Shown here: piece after piece, positions 1 through 7,990 of the stretch
Numbering within the stretch: the stretch's first letter is position 1
How the letters are laid out: the number at the start of each line of letters is the position of its first letter
Assembly: GCA_050485905.1 (NCBI GenBank)
Contig: JBJHCH010000128.1
Coordinates: 1-10,028 of the forward strand
DNA from: JAWLCA01 sp050485905
GTDB taxonomy: Bacteria; Pseudomonadota; Alphaproteobacteria; Rhodobacterales; Rhodobacteraceae
Direction: 5' to 3'
Length of the DNA stretch: 10,028 nt
The notes under the pieces: generated by a model
Told to the model about the DNA's origin: nothing
The model's input: only the letters and a program-made list of their open reading frames with translations
The model's database searches: none
Program-made: the position numbers and the translations under genes

Positions 1-15
1 GTGCGTTCTCATGCC

Positions 16-44
16 CTGACAATGCCGCGAGGCCGTCAGATATT
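16..44 (+). promoter_or_regulatory. Candidate sigma-70 promoter upstream of the small exported protein gene
   Basis: CTGACA (16-21) and GATATT (39-44) are separated by 17 bases, matching the vegetative consensus at 5 of 6 and 4 of 6 positions. It lies about 125 bases before the start codon of the gene at 177. A G-rich stretch between (55-94) carries GGGGGCGGT twice, at 63-71 and 86-94. Nothing else in 1-176 looks coding. The match is by eye and could be chance. Confidence 0.25.
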
Positions 45-176
45 CAATAACCATGGGGGGTTGGGGGCGGTGTTATCCGATAGCAGGGGGCGGTTATTGC
101 CTGTCGCGGCGTGTCGGGCCCAGGTTGGAGGCATCGATCATCCGGGCCGACGTGCCCCACCAGGGAAGGACCCGCC

Positions 177-611
177 ATGCTGACCATGTCCCGATTCACC
201 GCCACGCTGGCAGCCGCCGCCATGGCGCTGACCAGCCTGACCGCCACCCCCGCCGCGGCGCAGGACCGCGACCTGATGCGGTTCCTGGCCGGTGCCGCCG
301 CCATCGCGATCATCGCCGGTGCGGCCAGCCGGAACCGGGCGGATGCGCAGCCCCCCCGCTATGGCCAGCACCAGCGCGGCCATGCCCGCGGCCGTCAGGC
401 AGTTCTGCCGGCAAGCTGCTCGATCGAAGTGCGCAACCGCGGGCGGAACGAGCAGTTGTTCAACCCCAGTTGTCTGCAGCGCGCCGGCTTCCACCGCCTG
501 CCGCGCCAGTGCGAGCGGGAACTGCGGACCAATCGCGGCAGCCGCACGGTGCTGAGCGGCGCCTGCCTGCGGCAGGCGGGATATCGCGTTGAGGCAGGGC
601 GTCGCCGCTAG
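177..611 (+). CDS. Small exported protein with a duplicated two-cysteine repeat, function unknown
   Basis: I do not recognise a family for this 144-residue protein. An N-terminal signal peptide is visible (residues 1 to about 28, ending ATPAAA before QD). A second hydrophobic Ala/Ile-rich stretch follows at about 36-50, so the protein could stay membrane-tethered. Residues 51-75 are polar and rich in Arg, Gln and His. The C-terminal part holds exactly four cysteines (81, 99, 112, 130) in two copies of a unit of about 27 residues with a 31-residue period. Each unit has Cys, 18 positions, Cys, then Leu, two Gln/Arg residues, Ala, Gly and an aromatic (CLQRAGF and CLRQAGY). This suggests a disulfide-stabilised periplasmic domain made by duplication. 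The start at 177 is preferred over 186 because AAGGA (166-170) sits 6 bases upstream. A strong terminator follows, so it is probably transcribed alone. Confidence 0.8.
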   Translation: MLTMSRFTATLAAAAMALTSLTATPAAAQDRDLMRFLAGAAAIAIIAGAASRNRADAQPPRYGQHQRGHARGRQAVLPASCSIEVRNRGRNEQLFNPSCLQRAGFHRLPRQCERELRTNRGSRTVLSGACLRQAGYRVEAGRRR

Positions 612-663
612 AGCGACCCTGTCGGCAGTTGCGCGGCCGGGTACTGTTGGGTCGCGCCGTACC

Positions 664-695
664 GGGGCGGAGGGGAAACCCTTCGCCCCTTTTTT
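664..695 (+). terminator. Rho-independent terminator after the small exported protein gene
   Basis: An 11-bp stem (664-674 with 679-689, one G-T wobble) closes a GAAA tetraloop at 675-678 and is followed by six T residues (690-695). It begins 53 bases after the stop codon at 611 and ends 36 bases before rnhB. It should separate the two transcription units, unless rnhB relies on read-through. Confidence 0.9.
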
Positions 696-709
696 GTTGC
701 GGGCCGGGG

Positions 710-723
710 CCTGACCGGTCAGG
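710..723. repeat. 14-bp perfect palindrome overlapping the rnhB ribosome binding site
   Basis: CCTGACCGGTCAGG is self-complementary, and its right arm contains the AGG of the AGGA (721-724) that lies 7 bases before the rnhB start. In DNA it could be a dimer-binding site. In RNA it could form a 5-bp hairpin with a CCGG loop that partly masks the ribosome binding site. No function is established. Confidence 0.4.
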
Positions 724-731
724 AACAGGAC

Positions 732-1355
732 ATGCAGGGACCGGATGATATGATCGAGCAGGCCGCGCTGGCTGCCGGTGCCCGTATCGTTGCGGGGGTG
801 GACGAGGTCGGGCGCGGGCCGCTGGCCGGGCCGGTGGTCGCCGCGGCGGTGCGGCTGCTGCCCGGGCGGGTGCCGATGGGACTGCGCGATTCCAAGGTGC
901 TGACCGCCGCCCACCGTGAGGCGCTGGCGGCAGAGTTGCGCGCGGTGGCGGAGGTGGGCCTCGGGGTCGCCTCCGTCGCCGAGATAGATGCGCTGAACAT
1001 CCTGAAGGCCAGCCATCTGGCGATGGTACGCGCGGTCGCAGCCCTGCCCGAGGTGCCGGATCATCTGCTGATCGACGGCAACCTGATCCCTGCCGAGCTG
1101 CCCTGCGGGGCGCAGGCTGTGGTCAAGGGCGATGCGCGGTGTGTGTCGATCGCGGCGGCATCCATCGTGGCCAAGGTGGCGCGCGACGCGATCATGGTGG
1201 ATTTGGCGCAACACCACCCCGGCTACGGCTGGGAGGGAAACGCAGGTTACCCGGTGCCGGCGCATCTGGCGGCGCTGCGAACCCTTGGTGTGACCCCACA
1301 CCATAGGCGTTCGTTTCGGCCTGTGCACAAGATGTTGTATCAAGAAGAAACATAA
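732..1355 (+). CDS. rnhB: Ribonuclease HII
   Basis: RNase HII cuts the RNA strand of RNA-DNA hybrids and starts removal of single ribonucleotides misincorporated into DNA. The 207-residue protein is close to the usual 200 or so. The family signature GVDEVGRGPLAGPVVAAAV starts at residue 22. The four metal-binding acidic residues are visible as Asp24, Glu25, Asp115 (LIDGN) and Asp134 (KGD). The GRG loop that reads the RNA-DNA junction is at 27-29, and the later KGDARCVSIAAASIVAKVARD and GYP..H segments are also conserved. Start choice is not certain: 732 has AGGA 7 bases upstream (721-724), while an in-frame ATG at 750 has CAGGGA (735-740) at 9 bases. The gene lies 94 bases before ccrM with no terminator between, so read-through into ccrM is possible. 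To my knowledge the rnhB-ccrM neighbourhood is common in Rhodobacterales. Confidence 0.96.
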   Translation: MQGPDDMIEQAALAAGARIVAGVDEVGRGPLAGPVVAAAVRLLPGRVPMGLRDSKVLTAAHREALAAELRAVAEVGLGVASVAEIDALNILKASHLAMVRAVAALPEVPDHLLIDGNLIPAELPCGAQAVVKGDARCVSIAAASIVAKVARDAIMVDLAQHHPGYGWEGNAGYPVPAHLAALRTLGVTPHHRRSFRPVHKMLYQEET

Positions 1356-1361
1356 GCCCTT

Positions 1362-1401
1362 GATTCAAATAAACTATTTGACGGCGAATCAGGGATGACT
1401 C
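1362..1401. promoter_or_regulatory. ccrM control region: three GANTC sites and an inverted repeat
   Basis: GATTC (1362-1366), GAATC (1386-1390) and GACTC (1397-1401) are all targets of the enzyme encoded just downstream. A perfect inverted repeat TCAAATA-AAC-TATTTGA occupies 1365-1381 and shares two bases with the first site. TGATTC (1361-1366) and GAATCA (1386-1391) form a second, outer inverted pair. A -35-like TTGACG (1378-1383) is present with only a weak -10 (CATCTT, 1401-1406) 17 bases on, so the promoter itself is not firmly placed. In Caulobacter, ccrM transcription depends on the methylation state of GANTC sites at its own promoter, and the arrangement here suggests similar feedback. 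Confidence 0.6.
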
Positions 1402-1449
1402 ATCTTTGCCCCACAAACAGCGTCACAAGGCGCGGGACCGAGGGCAGTG

Positions 1450-2556
1450 ATGACGAAGACGACCACGAGATCGGGGGCGATGTCCCTGCCGGTGAACCGC
1501 ATCCTTGCGGGGGACTGCATCGAGGCGATGAATGCCCTGCCGGAGGGGTCGGTCGATCTGGTCTTTGCCGATCCGCCCTACAACCTGCAACTGCGCGGCG
1601 ACCTGCACCGGCCGGACAATTCCCGCGTCGATGCGGTGGACGACGCCTGGGACCGGTTTGCCAGTTTCGAGAGCTATGACGAATTTACCCGTGCCTGGCT
1701 GAAGGCGGCGCGGCGGGTGTTGAAGCCTGACGGTGCGATCTGGGTGATCGGCAGCTACCACAATATCTTTCGCGTCGGTGCGGCGCTGCAGGATGCGGGC
1801 TACTGGATCCTGAATGACGTGGTCTGGCGCAAGTCGAACCCGATGCCGAACTTTCGCGGCAAGCGGCTGACCAATGCCCATGAGACACTGATCTGGGCGT
1901 CGAAATCCGAGGGTGCGAAATACACCTTCAACTACGAGGCGCTGAAGGCGCTGAACGAGGGGGTGCAGATGCGGTCCGACTGGACCCTGCCGATCTGCAC
2001 CGGTCACGAGCGTCTGAAGGACGCCAATGGTGACAAGGCCCATCCGACGCAGAAGCCGGAAGCGCTGCTGCATCGGGTTCTGGTGGGAACCACCAATCCG
2101 GGCGACGTGGTGCTGGACCCGTTCTTCGGGACCGGGACCACGGGCGCCGTGGCCAAGATGCTGGGGCGCGACTTCATCGGGATCGAGCGCGAGGCGGCGT
2201 ATCGCGAGGTGGCGGAGGCGCGGATCGGGCGGGTGCGGCGGCTGGAGGCGGCGGCGCTGGAGGTCACGGGATCGAAGCGGGCGGAGCCGCGGGTGGCGTT
2301 CGGGGTTCTGGTCGAGCGGGGGATGCTGCGGCCGGGCGAGGTGCTGGTGTCGGCCAGCGGGAAATCGGCCAAGGTGCGCGCGGATGGCACGCTGATCGGG
2401 CCGGATGTGAAGGGGTCGATCCATCAGGTGGGCGCGGCCTTTGAGGGGGCGCCCAGCTGCAACGGGTGGACCTACTGGCATTTCAGGCGCGACGGGAAGC
2501 TGATTCCGATCGACCTGTTGCGCCAGCAGATCCGGGCCGAGATGGGGCCGGGATAG
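1450..2556 (+). CDS. ccrM: CcrM-type adenine-N6 DNA methyltransferase (GANTC)
   Basis: CcrM transfers a methyl group from S-adenosylmethionine to adenine N6 in GANTC and acts as a cell-cycle epigenetic mark in alphaproteobacteria. The protein has 368 residues (Caulobacter CcrM has about 358). The catalytic DPPY motif is at residues 41-44 and comes before the AdoMet-binding DPFFGTGTTG (223-232), the order of the beta class. Other segments that match CcrM closely are VDAVDDAWD, IGSYHNIFRVG, NDVVWRKSNPMPNF, NAHETLIWASKS and AHPTQKPEALL. The C-terminal domain needed for DNA recognition is intact, with GSKRAEPR (274-281) and CNGWTYWHF (337-345). There is no sign of a paired restriction gene, so this is a solitary methylase. 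ATG 1450 is preferred over GTG 1447 because GAGGG (1440-1444) is 5 bases away; ATG 1480 is a possible shorter start nearer the conserved region. Confidence 0.97.
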   Translation: MTKTTTRSGAMSLPVNRILAGDCIEAMNALPEGSVDLVFADPPYNLQLRGDLHRPDNSRVDAVDDAWDRFASFESYDEFTRAWLKAARRVLKPDGAIWVIGSYHNIFRVGAALQDAGYWILNDVVWRKSNPMPNFRGKRLTNAHETLIWASKSEGAKYTFNYEALKALNEGVQMRSDWTLPICTGHERLKDANGDKAHPTQKPEALLHRVLVGTTNPGDVVLDPFFGTGTTGAVAKMLGRDFIGIEREAAYREVAEARIGRVRRLEAAALEVTGSKRAEPRVAFGVLVERGMLRPGEVLVSASGKSAKVRADGTLIGPDVKGSIHQVGAAFEGAPSCNGWTYWHFRRDGKLIPIDLLRQQIRAEMGPG

Positions 2557-2609
2557 GGGTTTTCAGTTTACCGCCAGTGCCGGGGGTGAACCGCCCCTTG
2601 CACCACTTG

Positions 2610-2636
2610 CCCCGCCGGTGACGGCGGGGTTTTTTT
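2610..2636 (+). terminator. Rho-independent terminator of ccrM
   Basis: A perfect 8-bp GC stem (CCCCGCCG at 2610-2617 with CGGCGGGG at 2622-2629) closes a GTGA loop and is followed by seven T residues (2630-2636). It lies about 54 bases after the ccrM stop codon. Confidence 0.92.
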
Positions 2637-2648
2637 GTGATGGGCAGG

Positions 2649-2667
2649 TTTGGGCAACTTGCCCAAA
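2649..2667. repeat. 19-bp perfect inverted repeat in the convergent gap
   Basis: TTTGGGCAACTTGCCCAAA has 9-bp arms around a single C. It sits between the ends of two converging genes and has no T-tract on either strand, so it is a poor terminator. GGGCAGGT occurs just before it (2642-2649), inverted at 2710-2717, and again in direct orientation at 2742-2749, inside the end of the convergent gene. The intervening 2665-2710 is markedly AT-rich for this genome. It looks more like a protein-binding site than an RNA signal, but the function is unknown. Confidence 0.55.
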
Positions 2668-2717
2668 AATTCAAGCTGTTGAAAACAAACGAAATCGAAT
2701 TTTTTGTTTACCTGCCC

Positions 2718-3527
2718 TTAACTGAATCCGCGTGCCCCGGTGGGCAGGTCGGGGGCGGGCATGTCGGGGGTGGGGCGGCGGGTGCGGCGGGCCTTTTGCG
2801 CGGGTGCCGGGTCGGCATCCCATGCGGCCTCGGCTGAGCGCAGCGGGGCGGGGGTCAAGGTGGGGGGCAAGGCGGGGGCGTGGCCGATCAGGATCTGGCC
2901 GCGGTCGCCCACGGTCATGTCGTCGAAGCCGAAGACATCGCCGCCCTGGCCGGTGTTCAGGAAGTCGATGGCGACATAGCTCTGCCCGTGGTCGATGAAG
3001 CCGAAGAAATGCAGCGCGCCATCGGTCTGCGCCTGAACACCGCGGGTGATCGGCACCACCAGCCGCGTCGCCCTGCCGTCCGGCGCGGTCAGCACCAGCA
3101 CCAGCCCGTTGCCGTGATCGCCCAGATCGGTGCCGAAGAAGCCGAAGGCCGAGATCGGGACCGAGAAGGTGATGCGGAAATCGCCGTTGTTCCCGGTTTC
3201 CACGTAGCGCGCGCCCGAGGTGGCGAAGCGCCCCGACGAGGGGAAGTGGTTCACGCGGGTGCCCGCGCCGGTGAGCGTGGCGGTGATCGTCTGGTCGAGC
3301 GAGCCGGGGAAGGTGAGGGTGAGGGCGCCGCTGCCGGCGAGCGCCTCGAAATCCTCGGTCCCCGTGCCGGTCAGATGCGACAGGAAGGCGGCCTGCGCAT
3401 CGAGCGGCGCGCCGGAGGGCCGCCCGCCGGGGGTGAGGTTTTCGCCAAAGAAGGTGACGGGAGAGAGGGCCGCCGCATGGCTGGCCGCAACGGCAAGAAT
3501 GACTGCGTATAACGACTGTCGGAGCAT
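2718..3527 (-). CDS. Secreted protein resembling PEP-CTERM/VPLPA-type exoproteins, without a sorting tail
   Basis: The 269-residue protein has a clear signal peptide (residues 1-20, cleavage after HAAA). The body is rich in Gly, Thr and Phe and looks all-beta. Segments typical of a family of extracellular proteins that usually carry a PEP-CTERM or VPLPA-CTERM tail are visible: TFFGENLTPGG (25-35), GTEDFEAL (57-64), SGRFATSGARY (98-108), AFGFFGTDLGDHG (127-139), LHFFGFID (172-179) and FGFDDMTVG (199-207). In such proteins the FGFDDM segment is normally followed by a short Pro motif, a transmembrane helix and an Arg cluster. Here residues 218-269 are a Pro- and Ala-rich, partly basic tail (KARRTRRPTP at 245-254) with no hydrophobic helix, and I saw none in the other frames. 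It may therefore be released rather than anchored. The start at 3527 has a G-rich binding site (GGGGGCAGG) just upstream. Its role is unknown, perhaps surface or matrix. Confidence 0.8.
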   Translation of the reverse strand: MLRQSLYAVILAVAASHAAALSPVTFFGENLTPGGRPSGAPLDAQAAFLSHLTGTGTEDFEALAGSGALTLTFPGSLDQTITATLTGAGTRVNHFPSSGRFATSGARYVETGNNGDFRITFSVPISAFGFFGTDLGDHGNGLVLVLTAPDGRATRLVVPITRGVQAQTDGALHFFGFIDHGQSYVAIDFLNTGQGGDVFGFDDMTVGDRGQILIGHAPALPPTLTPAPLRSAEAAWDADPAPAQKARRTRRPTPDMPAPDLPTGARGFS

Positions 3528-3555
3528 CGCCTGCCCCCGTTTGAAATGAACGCCG

Positions 3556-3571
3556 GTTAATCTGTATTAAC
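3556..3571. promoter_or_regulatory. Palindromic AT-rich site upstream of the secreted protein gene
   Basis: GTTAAT-CTGT-ATTAAC is a perfect inverted repeat with 6-bp arms, centred about 36 bases upstream of the start codon at 3527, where a regulator could act. It contains two TTAA words (3557-3560 and 3567-3570) 6 bases apart. The CtrA site is TTAA-N7-TTAA, so the spacing is one base short. A -35-like TTGACG lies on the minus strand at 3601-3596, without a convincing -10. Confidence 0.4.
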
Positions 3572-3696
3572 GATGGTGCCTGCAGGGTGCCGCTGCGTCA
3601 ACGAAACAATCTTTCGCGCAGGAAATCGTGATCGCGGGCAGGAAAGGGGTCGGGTCGTGGCGCGGCAGGGAGAGGAACCGGGCGGATGCCGGTTTT

Positions 3697-4419
3697 TCAG
3701 CCCAGTTCGGCGCGGATCGCCTGTGCGGCGGCGCGGGGGTCGGGGGCCTGCCAGACCGGGCGGCCGACGACGATGTGATCGGCGCCTTCGGCAATCGCGC
3801 GGGCGGGGGTGGCGATGCGCTTCTGGTCGCCCGCATCCGCGCCTGCGGGGCGCACGCCGGGGGTGACGATCAGCTTGCCCTCAGCCTCTGGCAGGGCGCG
3901 GAGCATCGCAGCCTCGTGCGGCGAGGCGATCAGGCCGTCAGCCCCGGCAAGGAAGGCGTGGAGCGCGCGTTCGGCCACGATCTCGGCCACGTCGCCGGGG
4001 CGGATCAGGTTGGCGTCGAGGTCGCTGCGGTCCTGCGAGGTGAGGACGGTGACGGCGAGGATTTTCAGATCGGTGCCGGCCTTGCCCTGGGCGGCGGCGT
4101 GCACGACATGGGGGTCGCCGTGGACGGTCAGGAAGTCGAGGTTCTGGCGGGCGAGGCCGCGCACCGCCGCCTCGATGGTCGCGGGGATGTCGAAGAGCTT
4201 CATGTCGAGGAAGATGCGCTTGCCGTGGTCGTCCTTCAGTTCCCGCGCAAGGGCCAGACCGCCGCTTGTCAGCATGCCGAGGCCGATCTTGTAGAAGCTG
4301 ACCGCATCGCCGATCCGCCCGGCCAGGTCCAGCCCGGCCAGCGCATCGGGCACATCCAGGGCAACGATCAGGCGGTCGTCTGCGGGCAGCGTCATGGCAT
4401 CGGTCATGGCGTCGGTCAT
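3697..4419 (-). CDS. pyrF: Orotidine 5'-phosphate decarboxylase
   Basis: PyrF converts OMP to UMP, the last step of de novo pyrimidine synthesis, in the cytoplasm. The 240-residue protein has the family hallmarks: IVALDVP (18-24), the substrate lysine in FYKIG (Lys44), the catalytic DxKxxD in LDMKLFDIP (Asp72, Lys74, Asp77), the phosphate-binding VTPGVRP (185-191) and HIVVGRPV (215-222). It is the bacterial short form of about 230-240 residues. The N terminus is odd: MTDAMTDAMTLP arises from two 12-bp repeats, so three in-frame ATGs lie at 4419, 4407 and 4395. AAGGA on the minus strand (4433-4429) is 9 bases before the first ATG, which favours 4419. The gene is divergent from clpB, and I found no clear terminator downstream. 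Confidence 0.96.
   Translation of the reverse strand: MTDAMTDAMTLPADDRLIVALDVPDALAGLDLAGRIGDAVSFYKIGLGMLTSGGLALARELKDDHGKRIFLDMKLFDIPATIEAAVRGLARQNLDFLTVHGDPHVVHAAAQGKAGTDLKILAVTVLTSQDRSDLDANLIRPGDVAEIVAERALHAFLAGADGLIASPHEAAMLRALPEAEGKLIVTPGVRPAGADAGDQKRIATPARAIAEGADHIVVGRPVWQAPDPRAAAQAIRAELG
4391..4419 (-). repeat. Tandem 12-bp repeat duplicating the pyrF start
   Basis: On the minus strand ATGACCGACGCC (4419-4408) is followed by ATGACCGATGCC (4407-4396) and then ATGAC (4395-4391). Each unit begins with an in-frame ATG. The copies differ by one base, which suggests replication slippage that lengthened the N terminus by eight residues. Confidence 0.8.
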
Positions 4420-4449
4420 GGGGGGGCATCCTTTCGGCCAAACTGCGTG

Positions 4450-4478
4450 TTCCTAGACGCCGGGACGGCGCGTGGCAA
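4450..4478 (-). promoter_or_regulatory. Candidate pyrF promoter
   Basis: On the minus strand TTGCCA (4478-4473) is followed after 17 bases by TAGGAA (4455-4450), about 31 bases before the pyrF start. The -35 is good and the -10 weak. It is the best vegetative promoter I see in the gap, but only tentative. Confidence 0.3.
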
Positions 4479-4493
4479 TGGCGCTGACGATCC

Positions 4494-4522
4494 CTTGATT
4501 GGCGGCCGCAGGCTCCCCAAAT
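4494..4522 (+). promoter_or_regulatory. Heat-shock (sigma-32/RpoH) promoter of clpB
   Basis: CTTGATT (4494-4500), 14 bases and CCCCAAAT (4515-4522) closely match the RpoH pattern CTTGAAA, N13-15, CCCCATNT. Transcription would start near 4530, giving a leader of about 65 bases. clpB is a classic RpoH target in proteobacteria. No HrcA/CIRCE element is present. Confidence 0.8.
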
Positions 4523-4595
4523 CCAGTTCAGGCCCGAGGGCACGTGCCGCGAGTGTGGGCGTGCCGGAGAGGGTGCTGCAAGAGGAGAGAGACTG

Positions 4596-7211
<2,616 letters not shown>

Positions 7212-7233
7212 GGCTGAGTATCGCGCAACGGAA

Positions 7234-7261
7234 AAGGCCCCGGCGGCAGCGCCGGGGCCTT
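7234..7261. terminator. Bidirectional terminator between clpB and the fasciclin gene
   Basis: A perfect 12-bp stem (7234-7245 with 7250-7261) closes a GCAG loop. The sequence runs AAGGCCCC to GGGGCCTT, with a further A-pair at 7232-7233. Read on the minus strand the hairpin ends in TTTT, the better tract; read on the plus strand only TT follows. It lies between two convergent stop codons and can serve both genes. Confidence 0.85.
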
Positions 7262-7280
7262 CGTCATTCTGGCGTGGGGA

Positions 7281-7757
7281 TCAGCCCTCGGGCAGGATCA
7301 CCGCGTCGATGACGTGGATCACGCCGTTCGACGCCTCGATATCGGCGGTCACGATGTTCGCACCGTCCACCATCGGGCCGTTGGCGGTGGTGATCGTCAC
7401 CTCCTCGCCATTCACGGTTTCGGCGGTCATGCCGTCGGACAGATCCGAAGACATCACCGTGCCCGGCACGACATGATAGGTCAGGATCGCGGTCAGGGCG
7501 GGAATATCCTCCAGCAGCCCCTCGACCGTGCCCTCGGGCAGGGCGGCGAAGGCCTCGTCGGTCGGAGCGAAGACGGTGAAGGGGCCGTCGCCCTTCAGCG
7601 TGTCCACGAGGCCGGCGGCGGTGACCGCGGCGACGAGGGTTTCGAAGGTGCCGGCCTCGACAGCGGTGTCGACGATGTCTTTTTCGTGCATGTCGGCGAA
7701 GGCCGGAGCGGCGATCAGCGTCGCGGCGGTCATCGAAAGCATAGTTCTGCGGATCAT
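7281..7757 (-). CDS. Secreted fasciclin (FAS1) domain protein
   Basis: The 158-residue protein is a signal peptide (residues 1-21, cleavage after AFA) plus one FAS1 domain filling the rest. The domain shows its two conserved blocks: FTVFAPTDEAFAALP (60-74) near the start and SNGVIHVIDAVILP (143-156) at the end, with YHVVPG (94-99) between. FAS1 proteins are periplasmic or extracellular and act in adhesion or envelope interactions; the exact role of single-domain bacterial forms is unclear. From memory, related genes in Rhodobacter sphaeroides respond to photo-oxidative stress, which I cannot verify here. GGAG on the minus strand (7769-7766) lies 8 bases before the ATG at 7757, supporting that start over in-frame ATGs at 7742 and 7733. 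The gene is divergent from msrP, and the 319-bp gap is shared. Confidence 0.93.
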   Translation of the reverse strand: MIRRTMLSMTAATLIAAPAFADMHEKDIVDTAVEAGTFETLVAAVTAAGLVDTLKGDGPFTVFAPTDEAFAALPEGTVEGLLEDIPALTAILTYHVVPGTVMSSDLSDGMTAETVNGEEVTITTANGPMVDGANIVTADIEASNGVIHVIDAVILPEG

Positions 7758-7927
7758 TGGTGTTTCTCCCGTTTGATCGATGCCAGTGTGGCGGCAACGA
7801 CCCGGTATATGGAGCGATCAGCCTTCCGGATGCGTCCGGGGGCCGATGAAAATTGGTGTGAGGCGGCCTTGATCACCGCGCCTGCGTCGCTAAGCCGGGG
7901 CCGATTTCCCGGTCCAGACAACTCTAG

Positions 7928-7957
7928 TTGAACGCGCTTGAACGGGCGTGAGCGGGT
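7928..7957. repeat. Three tandem 10-bp direct repeats upstream of msrP
   Basis: TTGAACGCGC, TTGAACGGGC and GTGAGCGGGT follow each other without a gap. The first two share 9 of 10 bases, and the third shares 7 of 10 with the second. A period of one helical turn puts the units on the same DNA face, as in sites for response regulators of the OmpR type. They are about 120 bases before the msrP start and 170 before the divergent fasciclin start. Confidence 0.6.
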
Positions 7958-7990
7958 GGCCGACCCTGCACCCGACCGGAGGCGCGATCC

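Noticed and set aside
55..94. G-rich runs considered as a G-quadruplex
   Set aside because: Only three separate runs of three or more G are present with short enough loops, so a canonical four-run quadruplex is not supported.
138..1343. A 401-codon open frame on the minus strand opposite the small exported gene and rnhB
   Set aside because: It spans two plus-strand genes and a clear plus-strand terminator and has no family resemblance.
1423..2481. A 352-codon open frame on the minus strand opposite ccrM
   Set aside because: It is an antisense shadow of ccrM with low-complexity composition.
3677..3695. Hairpin AACCGG-N7-CCGGTT followed by T residues just beyond the pyrF stop
   Set aside because: The T-tract is on the plus strand, but both neighbouring genes run on the minus strand, where no T-tract follows, so it is not a convincing pyrF terminator.
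4539..4565. Palindrome GGCACGTGCC and the GGCACG/CGTGCC stem in the clpB leader, considered as an RNA thermometer
   Set aside because: No segment pairs with the AGGAG ribosome binding site, so ROSE- or fourU-like control is not supported.
7870..7894. TGATCA-N15-TAAG upstream of msrP as an RpoE promoter
   Set aside because: The -35 and -10 words are only partial matches and I believe the spacer is too short for the Rhodobacter RpoE consensus; a scored matrix would be needed.
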